Below, one piece after another: positions 15,269 through 23,356 of a stretch of DNA of 64,000 nucleotides (position 1 is its first letter; each line of letters begins with the position of its first letter). The stretch is from Kitasatospora phosalacinea (GTDB lineage Bacteria; Actinomycetota; Actinomycetes; Streptomycetales; Streptomycetaceae), in assembly GCF_000717185.1 (NCBI RefSeq), contig NZ_JNYE01000045.1, forward strand, positions 1 to 64,000, given 5' to 3'. Made by a program: the position numbers and the translations under genes. The notes beneath the pieces were generated by a model. That model was not told where the DNA came from and made no database searches. It saw only the letters and a list, made by a program, of their open reading frames with translations.

Positions 15269-18154
15269 GTGACAGACACCACGAGCGGGTCCGCACGAGG
15301 GTCGAAGTCGGACAAGGCCGCCAAGGGAGCCAAGGGCCCCAAGGCCGGGCTGCGGCTGGAGCGCATCTACACCACCCCTGGGGTCCACCCGTACGACGCG
15401 GTCACCTGGGAGCGCCGCGACGTGGTCATGACCAACTGGCGCGACGGGTCGATCAACTTCGAGCAGCGCGGCGTCGAGTTCCCCGACTTCTGGTCGGTCA
15501 ACGCGGTCAACATCGTCACCAGCAAGTACTTCCGCGGCGCGGTCGGCACCCCGCAGCGCGAGTGGAGCCTGAAGCAGATCATCGACCGGGTGGTGCTCAC
15601 CTACCGCGCCGCGGGCGAGAAGCACGGCTACTTCGCCTCCCCGGACGACGCCGAGGTCTTCGAGCACGAGCTGACCCACGCCCTCCTCCACCAGGTGTTC
15701 AGCTTCAACTCGCCGGTCTGGTTCAACGTCGGCACCCAGCAGCCGCAGCAGGTCTCGGCCTGCTTCATCCTGGCCGTCGACGACTCCATGGAGTCGATCC
15801 TCGACTGGTACAAGGAAGAGGGCATGATCTTCAAGGGCGGTTCCGGCGCGGGCCTGAACCTGTCCCGGATCCGCTCCTCCAAGGAGCTGCTCTCCTCCGG
15901 TGGCAACGCCTCCGGCCCGGTCTCCTTCATGCGCGGCGCCGACGCCTCGGCCGGCACCATCAAGTCCGGCGGCGCGACCCGCCGGGCCGCCAAGATGGTC
16001 GTGCTGGACGTCGACCACCCGGACGTCGAGGCCTTCATCGAGACCAAGGTGAAGGAGGAGGAGAAGATCCGCGCCCTGCGCGACGCCGGGTTCGACATGG
16101 ACCTGGGCGGCGACGACATCACCTCCGTCCAGTACCAGAACGCCAACAACTCGGTCCGGGTGAACGACGAGTTCATGACCGCGGTGGAGAACGGCACCAC
16201 CTTCGGCCTGCGCGGCCGGATGACCGGCGAGGTCATCGAGACCGTCGACGCCAAGGGCCTGTTCCGCAAGATGGCCGAGGCCGCCTGGGCCTGCGCCGAC
16301 CCGGGCATCCAGTACGACTCGGTGATCAACCACTGGCACACCTGCCCCGAGTCCGGCCGGATCAACGCCTCCAACCCGTGCTCCGAGTACATGCACCTGG
16401 ACAACTCCAGCTGCAACCTGGCCTCGCTGAACCTGATGAAGTTCCTCCGCGACGACGACTCGTTCGACGCGGAGAGCTTCGCCAAGGTCGTCGAGCTGGT
16501 CATCACCGCGATGGACATCTCCATCTGCTTCGCCGACTTCCCGACCGAGAAGATCGGCGAGACCACCCGCGCCTACCGCCAGCTCGGCATCGGCTACGCC
16601 AACCTCGGCGCCCTGCTGATGGCCACCGGCCACGCCTACGACTCCGCGGGCGGCCGCGCCCTGGCCGGCGCGATCACCTCGCTGATGACCGGCACCGCCT
16701 ACCGCCGCTCCGCCGAACTCGCCGCCGTGGTCGGCCCGTACGACGGCTACGCCCGCAACGCCGCCCCGCACCGCCGGGTCATGCAGCAGCACGCGGACGC
16801 CTCGGCCGCCGTCGCCCCGCTGGACGACCTGGACGCCCCGGTCTGGGCGGTCGCCAACGACACCTGGGCCGACGTGCTCCGCCTCGGCGGGCAGAACGGC
16901 TTCCGCAACGCGCAGGCCTCGGTGCTGGCCCCGACCGGCACCATCGGCCTGATGATGGACTGCGACACCACCGGCGTCGAACCCGACCTCGCCCTGGTCA
17001 AGTTCAAGAAGCTGGTCGGCGGCGGCTCGATGCAGATCGTCAACGGCACCGTCCCGCGCGCCCTGAAGCGCCTCGGCTACCAGGACGAGCAGGTCGAGGC
17101 GGTCGTCGCGCACATCGCCGAGCACGGGAACGTCGTCGACGCGCCCGGCCTCAAGGCCGCCCACTACGAGGTGTTCGACTGCGCGATGGGCGAGCGGTCG
17201 ATCTCCCCGATGGGCCACGTCCGGATGATGGCCGCGATCCAGCCGTGGATCTCCGGCGCGATCTCCAAGACCGTCAACATGCCGGAGAACGCCACCGTCG
17301 AGGACGTCGAGGAGATCTACTTCGAGGCGTGGAAGCTCGGCGTCAAGGCGCTGGCGATCTACCGCGACAACTGCAAGGTCGGCCAGCCGCTCTCCGCCAA
17401 GACCAAGGCCCCGGCGGCCGCCTCGGCCCCCGCGCCGGTCGTCGCCGCGGCCCCCGCCGTCGAGAAGGTCGTCGAGTACCGGCCGACCCGCAAGCGCCTG
17501 CCCAAGGGCCGCCCCGGCATCACCACCTCCTTCACGGTCGGCGGCGCCGAGGGCTACATGACCGCCAACTCCTACCCGGACGACGGCCTCGGCGAGGTCT
17601 TCCTCAAGATGTCCAAGCAGGGCTCGACCCTCGCGGGCATGATGGACGCCTTCTCCATCGCCGTCTCGGTCGGCCTGCAGTACGGCGTCCCGCTGGAGAC
17701 GTACGTCGCCAAGTTCACCAACATGCGCTTCGAGCCGGCCGGCCTGACCGACGACCCGGACGTGCGGATGGCGCAGTCGATCGTGGACTACATCTTCCGC
17801 CGCCTGGCCCTCGACTTCCTGCCCTTCGAGACCCGCTCCGCGCTGGGCATCCACTCCGTCGAGGAGCGCACCCGGCACCTGGAGACCGGCTCCTACGAGC
17901 CGACCGAGGACGACGTCGACATCGAGTCGCTGGCCCAGTCCGCCCCGCTCGCCCCGGAGAAGCCGCACGTCGCCCTCCCGCTCGTCGAGCAGCCCAAGGC
18001 CGCCCCGGCCGCGCACAACTCGACCGAGCTCGCCGAGATCCGCCTCGGCCTGAACGCCGACGCCCCGCTCTGCTTCTCCTGCGGCACCAAGATGCGCCGC
18101 GCGGGCAGCTGCTACCTCTGCGAGGGCTGCGGCTCCACCAGCGGCTGCAGCTGA
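15269..18154 (+). CDS. nrdJ: class II (adenosylcobalamin-dependent) ribonucleotide reductase
   Basis: A 961-residue B12-dependent ribonucleotide reductase that makes deoxynucleotides without oxygen. The substrate-site region NPCSEYMHLDNSSCNLASLN carries the conserved cysteines, and the C-terminus ends in CFSCGTKMRRAGSCYLCEGC, a zinc-finger tail characteristic of streptomycete NrdJ. An Ala/Pro/Lys linker (about 710-740) separates the barrel from the C-terminal region. GTG 15269 follows GGAGGAGGAG and begins a Ser/Lys-rich N-terminus; a longer frame upstream runs through the nrdR spacer and is not expected to be translated. The length is as usual in Streptomyces. It is followed by a strong terminator. 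Confidence 0.96.
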   Translation: MTDTTSGSARGSKSDKAAKGAKGPKAGLRLERIYTTPGVHPYDAVTWERRDVVMTNWRDGSINFEQRGVEFPDFWSVNAVNIVTSKYFRGAVGTPQREWSLKQIIDRVVLTYRAAGEKHGYFASPDDAEVFEHELTHALLHQVFSFNSPVWFNVGTQQPQQVSACFILAVDDSMESILDWYKEEGMIFKGGSGAGLNLSRIRSSKELLSSGGNASGPVSFMRGADASAGTIKSGGATRRAAKMVVLDVDHPDVEAFIETKVKEEEKIRALRDAGFDMDLGGDDITSVQYQNANNSVRVNDEFMTAVENGTTFGLRGRMTGEVIETVDAKGLFRKMAEAAWACADPGIQYDSVINHWHTCPESGRINASNPCSEYMHLDNSSCNLASLNLMKFLRDDDSFDAESFAKVVELVITAMDISICFADFPTEKIGETTRAYRQLGIGYANLGALLMATGHAYDSAGGRALAGAITSLMTGTAYRRSAELAAVVGPYDGYARNAAPHRRVMQQHADASAAVAPLDDLDAPVWAVANDTWADVLRLGGQNGFRNAQASVLAPTGTIGLMMDCDTTGVEPDLALVKFKKLVGGGSMQIVNGTVPRALKRLGYQDEQVEAVVAHIAEHGNVVDAPGLKAAHYEVFDCAMGERSISPMGHVRMMAAIQPWISGAISKTVNMPENATVEDVEEIYFEAWKLGVKALAIYRDNCKVGQPLSAKTKAPAAASAPAPVVAAAPAVEKVVEYRPTRKRLPKGRPGITTSFTVGGAEGYMTANSYPDDGLGEVFLKMSKQGSTLAGMMDAFSIAVSVGLQYGVPLETYVAKFTNMRFEPAGLTDDPDVRMAQSIVDYIFRRLALDFLPFETRSALGIHSVEERTRHLETGSYEPTEDDVDIESLAQSAPLAPEKPHVALPLVEQPKAAPAAHNSTELAEIRLGLNADAPLCFSCGTKMRRAGSCYLCEGCGSTSGCS

Positions 18155-18181
18155 CGCACCCGCCGGCACCGTCCGACGGCC

Positions 18182-18212
18182 GGGGCGCCCACCGCGATGC
18201 GGTGGGCGCCCC
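18182..18212 (+). terminator. nrdJ terminator
   Basis: A perfect 14-bp stem (18182-18195 with 18199-18212) with a GAT loop, beginning 28 bp after the nrdJ stop. Confidence 0.8.
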
Positions 18213-18236
18213 GCGCCGTCCGCGGCACGATGCCCG

Positions 18237-18392
18237 GGGGACGGGACCGGGAACAACCTGCCGGAACTGCGCACGCCGCTCGGCCCGTACGGCCTGCTGC
18301 TGCCCGGCCCCGTCCCCCGGGAGGTCCGGCTGCAGGCGGCCGGGTGCGGGCACGCGGAGGCGCTCGGCCACCCGTGGCCGGAGGGCACGTGA
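18237..18392 (+). pseudogene. possible gene remnant with coding-like frame but no start
   Basis: The frame ending in TGA at 18390-18392 reads NNLPELRTPLGPYGLLLP and then EVRLQAAGCGHAEALGHPWPEGT. Nearly every codon ends in G or C and the amino-acid mix is protein-like, but upstream there is no ATG, GTG or TTG in frame before the nrdJ terminator. It may be the tail of a decayed gene, or a small ORF using an unusual start codon. No family recognised. Confidence 0.3.
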
Positions 18393-18433
18393 AACGCCCC
18401 CGGGGCGGATCGCGGGCCCGGTAGCCTCCGGGC

Positions 18434-18859
18434 ATGCTGCTGACCGAAGTGCTGCTGACCTCCGGCCGTTCGATCCGCCTCGACGAGGTGAGGATGTCCA
18501 CCACGTACGGGGGCATGCTGGAGGGCTACCCGAACCGGCGGATCAACGACTGGAGCGTCGAGCACCTGCGGGGCGCCGCCGCCCGGCAGTACCCGTCGAT
18601 CCCGGTGCACCTGGTGGAGCCGGTGCGGGAGCAGCCGGAGGACGGGCACCAGGGGCGGATGGGTCCGGAGGAGCGGCTGCCCCCGGTGCGCTGCGTCGGC
18701 CTGTTCAGCAGCTACCCGATCAGCCGGGGCGCGGCCGACTTCTCGCAGCTGGTGGTGGCCTGGTACCAGCCGGGCCCGGAGCTGTCCGGGCTGGCGGAGG
18801 GCGTGCCGGGCCTGGCCGGGCTGCCCTGGGAGGAGCTGGCCCAGGACTGCGAGTACTGA
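18434..18859 (+). CDS. conserved hypothetical protein, leaderless mRNA
   Basis: A 141-residue protein without signal or membrane segments. It begins MLLTEVLLTSGRSIRLDEVR and continues with a TYGGMLEGYPN segment; I know similar unannotated proteins in Streptomyces but no function. A -10-like TAGCCT lies at 18421-18426, seven bases before the ATG, and there is no ribosome-binding site, so the mRNA is probably leaderless. The C-terminal half (LPPVRCVGLFSSYPI, then FSQLVVAWYQPGP) is conserved-looking. Confidence 0.75.
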   Translation: MLLTEVLLTSGRSIRLDEVRMSTTYGGMLEGYPNRRINDWSVEHLRGAAARQYPSIPVHLVEPVREQPEDGHQGRMGPEERLPPVRCVGLFSSYPISRGAADFSQLVVAWYQPGPELSGLAEGVPGLAGLPWEELAQDCEY

Positions 18860-18948
18860 GCCGCCGTTCCCCCGGGTGCGTGGGCCGGGCTGCCGGTGGC
18901 GGCGGCGGCGGGCAGGCTGGGGGAGTGGCGGAGCAGAGGGGTGACGCG

Positions 18949-19743
18949 ATGCGGCCGATACTCGTGACGGGCGGTACCGGGACCCTGGGCCGCGCCGTGG
19001 TGCGCCGGCTGCTGTCGCGGGGCTGCCCGGTGCGGGTGCTGAGCCGGCAGGCGCACACGCCGGGGGAGCACGGCTGGGCGGTGGGCGACCTGGTGACCGG
19101 CCGCGGGGTGGAGGCGGCGCTGGCGGGCGCCGGCACGGTGGTGCACTGCGCGACCACCAACGGCAAGCGGGACGTCGCGGCGACCCGGCGGCTGGTGGAG
19201 GCGGCGGGCGGCGCCGGGGTCGCGCACCTGCTGTACGTGTCGATCGTCGGGGTGGACCGGGTGCCGCTCGGCTACTACCGGGCGAAGGCGGAGTGCGAGC
19301 GGCTGGTGGTGGAGTCCGGCCTGGGCTGGACGGTGCTGCGGGCCACCCAGTTCCACGACCTGGTGCTGCGGGTGCTGGACGGGCTGTCGAAGGCGCCGGT
19401 GCTGGTGGTGCCGCGCGGGGTGGCGTTCCAGCCGGTCGACGTGCGGGACGTCGCGGAGCGGGTGGCGCAGCTGGCCGAGGCCGGTCCGGCCGGGCGGGCG
19501 GGCGACTTCGGCGGGCCCGAGGTGCGTCCGGTGGAGGCGCTGGCGGCGGAGTTCCTGCGGGCCCGGGGGCGGCGGCGGCCGGTGCTGCGGGCGCCGGTGC
19601 CGGGCGGGACGGCGAGGGCGCTGCGGGCGGGCGGGAACCTGGTGGCGCCGGGGCGGGCGGTGCCGCCGGGGGACCTGGTGCCCGCGCACCCGGCGGGCCG
19701 GATCACCTTCGCGGAGTTCCTGGCGGAGCGGTTCCCGGCCTGA
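18949..19743 (+). CDS. NAD(P)-binding NmrA/SDR-like oxidoreductase
   Basis: A 264-residue Rossmann-fold protein of the atypical SDR (NmrA/NAD(P)H-binding) group. The nucleotide-binding motif VTGGTGTLG is at residues 5-13, followed by a chain like HLLYVSIVGVDRVPLGYY where the Tyr and a later Lys (YYRAKAECE) are in the usual active-site spacing. Such proteins act as quinone/flavin reductases, isomerases or redox-sensing regulators; the substrate is unknown. AGAGGGG precedes the ATG by 8 bases. It is followed at once by an array of 19-bp repeats. Confidence 0.82.
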   Translation: MRPILVTGGTGTLGRAVVRRLLSRGCPVRVLSRQAHTPGEHGWAVGDLVTGRGVEAALAGAGTVVHCATTNGKRDVAATRRLVEAAGGAGVAHLLYVSIVGVDRVPLGYYRAKAECERLVVESGLGWTVLRATQFHDLVLRVLDGLSKAPVLVVPRGVAFQPVDVRDVAERVAQLAEAGPAGRAGDFGGPEVRPVEALAAEFLRARGRRRPVLRAPVPGGTARALRAGGNLVAPGRAVPPGDLVPAHPAGRITFAEFLAERFPA

Positions 19744-19852
19744 TCCGCCGCCGTCCGCCTGGTCCGCCGCCGTCCGCCTGATCCACCGCCGTCCACCTGG
19801 TCCGCCGCCGTCCGCCTGGTCCGCCGCCGTCCGCCTGGTCCGCCGCCGTCCA
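19744..19852. repeat. 19-bp tandem repeat array, about 5.7 copies
   Basis: The unit TCCGCCGCCGTCCGCCTGG starts at 19744, 19763, 19782, 19801, 19820 and 19839 (last copy partial). Copies 4 and 5 are identical to the first; copy 3 has two G-to-A changes. The unit is not a multiple of three and the array starts one base after a stop codon, so it is non-coding. It ends exactly where the operator region of the next gene begins. Confidence 0.9.
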
Positions 19853-19902
19853 GGCGTCAACCGGGGTTGACGCCGCCCGTCGTGTCAACCTATGTTGACA
19901 CC
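19853..19902 (+). promoter_or_regulatory. promoter with two matching inverted-repeat operators
   Basis: Two copies of GTCAAC-N4-GTTGAC are present: 19856-19871 (within a 10-bp perfect arm pair, 19853-19874) and 19884-19899 (within GTGTCAAC-CTAT-GTTGACAC, 19882-19901). Their centres are 28 bp apart. A -35 TTGACG (19867-19872) lies in the first and a -10 TATGTT (19891-19896) in the second, with an 18-bp spacer. The predicted start point falls on the ATG at 19903. A dimeric repressor bound to both sites would cover the whole promoter. Confidence 0.75.
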
Positions 19903-20133
19903 ATGAGCGAGACGACACGGCTCGCGGCCGACGCGAGCAGCGGCGACCCGGCCACCGGCCTGCGCGCCGTCCGGGCCCTGCGCGACCTGGCCGACCGGCT
20001 GGAGGACCTCCAGGTCGGCAACGCCCGCCGCAAGGGCTGGTCCTGGCACGAGATCGCGGTCTGCCTGGGCGTCACCAGGCAGGCCGTGCACAAGAAGCAC
20101 GCCCGACGGGCGGCCGGACAGGGAGGGGACTGA
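19903..20133 (+). CDS. small HTH DNA-binding protein
   Basis: A 76-residue protein with a helical N-terminal half (ALRDLADRLEDLQVGNARRK) and a C-terminal HTH (WSWHEIAVCLGVTRQAVHKK). Its promoter predicts a leaderless transcript starting at this ATG. One base separates its stop from the next gene (TGAGATG), so it is co-translated with a Clp-N domain protein. The HTH and the double palindrome upstream suggest autoregulation. Similar HTH/Clp-N pairs exist in other actinobacteria, but I know of no established function. Confidence 0.85.
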   Translation: MSETTRLAADASSGDPATGLRAVRALRDLADRLEDLQVGNARRKGWSWHEIAVCLGVTRQAVHKKHARRAAGQGGD

Positions 20134-20134
20134 G

Positions 20135-20698
20135 ATGTTCGAACGGTTCGCGGCGGAGGCCCGCCGGGCGGTCGCGCTGGCCGCCGAGGAGGCCCGCCGG
20201 ATGCACCACGACCACCTGGGCACCGAGCACCTGCTGCTCGGCCTGCTCGCCCAGCCGCAGGACCCGGCCGCCCGGGTGCTCGGCGGGTTCGGCCTCGATC
20301 TGGACGGCGGGCGGCACGCGGTGCTCCGCGCCCTGGGCTGCCCCGGGCCGGAGGGGGACGCCACCGCGCTCGCCGCGATCGGCATCGACCTGACCGCGGT
20401 CCGCGAGGCGGTCGAGTCCGAGTTCGGGCCGGGCGCGCTGGACGCCCCGCCGCCCGCCCGCCGCTCCCGCTGGAGCGGGCCCCGGTTCACCGAGCGCGGC
20501 CGCCGGGCGATGGTGCTGACCCTGCGGGCGGCCACCGGGCAGCGGGCCCGCCGGATCGAGACCGGCCACCTGCTGCTCGGCCTGCTCCGCGAGGGCACCG
20601 GGGTGGCCGTCCGGGTGCTGCGCGATCAAGGCGTCGACCTGGCGGAACTGGAGCGCGCGACGGAAGCTTCGCTGGTGAGCGGCCTGCGGGCGGCCTGA
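20135..20698 (+). CDS. Clp N-terminal (double Clp-N repeat) protein without ATPase
   Basis: A 187-residue protein with two Clp-N type repeats: FAAEARRAVALAAEEARRMH with LGTEHLLLGLLAQ (about 5-40), and FTERGRRAMVLTLRAATGQR with IETGHLLLGLLREG (about 112-150). In ClpA/ClpC this domain binds adaptors and substrates; here no AAA+ module follows, so the protein could be an adaptor, a decoy or an effector of the co-encoded HTH protein. GGGAGGGGACTGAG precedes the ATG. Confidence 0.88.
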   Translation: MFERFAAEARRAVALAAEEARRMHHDHLGTEHLLLGLLAQPQDPAARVLGGFGLDLDGGRHAVLRALGCPGPEGDATALAAIGIDLTAVREAVESEFGPGALDAPPPARRSRWSGPRFTERGRRAMVLTLRAATGQRARRIETGHLLLGLLREGTGVAVRVLRDQGVDLAELERATEASLVSGLRAA

Positions 20699-20788
20699 AG
20701 GCACGGACTGGTCACAACTGGGGCGCTGGCCGATGAAGGTCGAACGCGCTCCTTGGCCTGGGGGTACCGGTGAGTTAACGTCTTTGAG

Positions 20789-20802
20789 CCAGCGATCGCT
20801 GG
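20789..20802. promoter_or_regulatory. palindromic operator before sugar transporter operon
   Basis: CCAGCGATCGCTGG is a perfect 14-bp palindrome with a central CG dinucleotide step arrangement like LacI-family operators, 83 bp upstream of the substrate-binding protein gene and overlapping a -35-like TTGAGC. No LacI-type regulator is encoded nearby, so this is tentative. Confidence 0.45.
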
Positions 20803-20884
20803 GTACAGATCCACATCTCCGGTACAGCGCAGTGTTGTTCTGTCTCACGGCTGGCATGTCCATGCCCTGGCAAGGAGGACCGCA

Positions 20885-22261
20885 TTGACCACCCCCGTGA
20901 CCACTGGACGCCGCCGGCTGCTCGCCGTACCGGCCGTTCTGGCACTGGCGTTGACAGCCGCCTGTTCGAACAGCTCCTCCGACGGAGGCGGCGGCGGGGG
21001 TGGATCCGCCGCCGCACTGACCGGTGACTGCGCCAAGTACCAGGCGTACGCAGGTCACTCCGGGACCAAGGTGTCGATGTACGCCTCGATCCTCTCGCCG
21101 GAGTCGGACTCGCTGGAGAAGTCCTGGGCCGAGTTCACCAACTGTACGGGCATCAAGATCGTCTACGAGGGCTCCAACGACTTCGAGTCGCAGCTCCCGG
21201 TCCGGGTGGCCGGCGGCAACGCCCCCGACCTGGCGATCATCCCGCAGCCCGGCCTGCTCGCCCAGATGGTCAAGTCCGGCAAGGTGGTCAAGCCGCCGCA
21301 GCAGACCGTCGAGAACGAGAACAAGTGGTCGCCGGTCTGGAAGCAGTACGGATCGGTCAACGGCACCTTCTACGCGGCGCCGATGAGCGCCAACATGAAG
21401 TCGCTGGTCTGGTACTCGCCCAAGGCCTTCAAGGCCGCCGGGTACGAGGTCCCGAAGACCTGGACCGAGCTGGTCGCGCTCAGCGACAAGATCGCCCGCG
21501 CCGGCGGCGAGACGAAGCCCTGGTGCGGCGGCATCGGCTCCGGCACCGCGACCGGCTGGCCCGCCACCGACTGGCTGGAGGAGATCGTCCTCGGCTCGTA
21601 CGGCGGCGAGGTCTACGACCAGTGGATCAGCCACCAGGTGAAGTTCTCCGACGAGAAGATCACCACCGCGATGCAGACCGTCGCCGGCTGGATGCAGAAC
21701 CCGGCCTGGGTCAACGGCGGCTTCGGCGACGTCAAGACGATCGCCACCACCACCTTCCAGGACGCGGGCACCCCGATCCTCAGCAACAAGTGCGCGATGC
21801 TCCAGCAGGCGTCCTTCTACCGCGCGCAGTGGCCCCAGGGCACCAGCATCGGCCCGGACGGCGACGTCTTCGCCTTCCACATGCCCGCGGTGAACCCGGA
21901 CGTCAAGAGCCCGGTCGAGGGCGGCGGCGAGTTCCTGGCCGCGTTCTCCGACCGGCCCGAGGTGCAGGCCGTGCAGAACTACCTGTCCACCTCCGAGTGG
22001 GCCAGCAGCCGGGTCAAGGTCTCCCCGGGCTGGGTCTCCGCCAACCAAGGCGTGGACAAGAGCCTGTACACCGACCCGATCGACAAGCTCTCCGCCGAGT
22101 CGCTGACCGACCCCGCGGCCACCTTCCGGTTCGACGCCTCCGACCTGATGCCCGCCGCCGTCGGTTCCGGCGCCGAGTGGAAGGCGCTGACCGCCTGGTT
22201 CGCCGAGGGCCAGTCCATCCAGAAGACCGCGGCCGACATCGACGCGGCCTGGCCGCAGTAA
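20885..22261 (+). CDS. sugar ABC transporter substrate-binding lipoprotein (AglE-like)
   Basis: A 458-residue extracellular solute-binding lipoprotein (family 1). Signal peptide and lipobox LTAAC put the anchored cysteine near residue 27, followed by a Ser/Gly linker. The rest is a typical sugar-binding fold (GIKIVYEGSNDFESQLPVRV, then GGNAPDLAIIPQPGLLAQMV). It resembles AglE of alpha-glucoside importers, but substrate cannot be fixed from sequence. TTG 20885 follows a strong AAGGAGG. It is the first gene of a three-gene operon and is followed by a 15-bp hairpin that may make it more abundant than the permeases. Confidence 0.88.
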   Translation: MTTPVTTGRRRLLAVPAVLALALTAACSNSSSDGGGGGGGSAAALTGDCAKYQAYAGHSGTKVSMYASILSPESDSLEKSWAEFTNCTGIKIVYEGSNDFESQLPVRVAGGNAPDLAIIPQPGLLAQMVKSGKVVKPPQQTVENENKWSPVWKQYGSVNGTFYAAPMSANMKSLVWYSPKAFKAAGYEVPKTWTELVALSDKIARAGGETKPWCGGIGSGTATGWPATDWLEEIVLGSYGGEVYDQWISHQVKFSDEKITTAMQTVAGWMQNPAWVNGGFGDVKTIATTTFQDAGTPILSNKCAMLQQASFYRAQWPQGTSIGPDGDVFAFHMPAVNPDVKSPVEGGGEFLAAFSDRPEVQAVQNYLSTSEWASSRVKVSPGWVSANQGVDKSLYTDPIDKLSAESLTDPAATFRFDASDLMPAAVGSGAEWKALTAWFAEGQSIQKTAADIDAAWPQ

Positions 22262-22270
22262 CCGGACGCC

Positions 22271-22304
22271 GAAGGGCAGCGCGGGTCCGCCCGCGCTGCC
22301 CTTC
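22271..22304 (+). terminator. intra-operon hairpin after binding-protein gene
   Basis: A perfect 15-bp stem (22271-22285 with 22290-22304) with TCCG loop, between the binding-protein stop and the first permease. It probably protects the upstream mRNA or terminates part of the transcripts. Confidence 0.7.
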
Positions 22305-22330
22305 CCGTGCCCCGAGGAAGGATCCTCCGC

Positions 22331-23356
22331 ATGCCCACCGACTCCCGGCTCGCCGGGCCGGCGCTCCACCTCGCCGACTCGCTGTGGCAGGACGCGGCGC
22401 TCAAGTTCGGCAACACCGCGGGCGCCGTCCTGGGCTTCCTCGGCGTGCTGCTCGCGGTGTTCTTCGCGGCGGGCCGCGCCACCGGACGCTTCTCCCGGCC
22501 GCTGGCGGTCGTCCTGATGCTCGGCCCCGCGGCCGTCCTGCTGCTCACCGGCCTGGTGGTGCCGCTGCTGCGCACCGTCTACCTCAGCTTCTACGACGCC
22601 GACGCGGCGAAGTTCGTCGGCGGGAAGAACTACGGCTGGGCGGCGACCAGTTCGCCGATCCACGAGGTGCTGCTGAACACCCTGCTCTGGCTGGTGATCG
22701 CCCCGATCGCGGCCACCGGGCTCGGCCTGCTGCTGGCCCTGATGGTCGACCGGATGCGCGGCCAGGCGGTCTACAAGTCGCTGGTCTTCATGCCGATGGC
22801 GGTCTCGCTGGTGGCCGCCTCGATCATCTTCAAGCTGGTGTACGAGTCGCGCGGAGCCGGTCAGAACCAGGTCGGCCTGCTCAGCCAGCTCGCGGTCGCG
22901 CTCGGCTGGGACGACCCGCCGAACTGGATCCTCTCCCAGCCGCTGAACAACTTCCTGCTGATGGGCGTCATGGTCTGGGTGCAGACCGGCTTCGCCATGG
23001 TGGTGCTGTCCGCCGCGATCAAGGCCATCCCGGACGAGATCACCGAGGCCGCCCGGCTCGACGGCGCCACCGGGGTGCGGCTGTTCCTGCACGTCACCGT
23101 GCCGATGATCCGCACCACGCTGGTGGTGGTGCTCACCACCATCATGATCATCACGCTGAAGGCCTTCGACATCGTCCGCACCATGACCGGCGGCAACTTC
23201 GGCACCCAGGTGCTGGCCAACGAGATGTACTCGCAGAGCTTCGAGCAGTACAACACCGGCCGGGGCAGCGCCCTCGCGGTGATCCTCTTCCTCGCGGTGG
23301 CCCCCCTGGTGGTCTACAACATCGCCCTGCTGCGCAAGGAGCGTGCGACCCGATGA
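22331..23356 (+). CDS. sugar ABC transporter permease (AglF-like)
   Basis: A 341-residue membrane permease with about eight hydrophobic segments: two N-terminal ones (around 30-48 and 58-80), then the MalF-type core. The EAA loop that docks the ATPase is EAARLDGATGVRLFLHVTVP. A large extracytoplasmic stretch (ESRGAGQNQVGLLSQL to PPNWILSQ) is typical of AglF. ATG 22331 follows GAGGAAGGA. The gene ends with an ATGA overlap with the second permease. It partners with the binding protein before it and the permease after it. Confidence 0.88.
   Translation: MPTDSRLAGPALHLADSLWQDAALKFGNTAGAVLGFLGVLLAVFFAAGRATGRFSRPLAVVLMLGPAAVLLLTGLVVPLLRTVYLSFYDADAAKFVGGKNYGWAATSSPIHEVLLNTLLWLVIAPIAATGLGLLLALMVDRMRGQAVYKSLVFMPMAVSLVAASIIFKLVYESRGAGQNQVGLLSQLAVALGWDDPPNWILSQPLNNFLLMGVMVWVQTGFAMVVLSAAIKAIPDEITEAARLDGATGVRLFLHVTVPMIRTTLVVVLTTIMIITLKAFDIVRTMTGGNFGTQVLANEMYSQSFEQYNTGRGSALAVILFLAVAPLVVYNIALLRKERATR

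Noticed and set aside
19744..19852. CRISPR-like array
   Set aside because: Units are contiguous 19-bp repeats with no unique spacers and no cas genes nearby.
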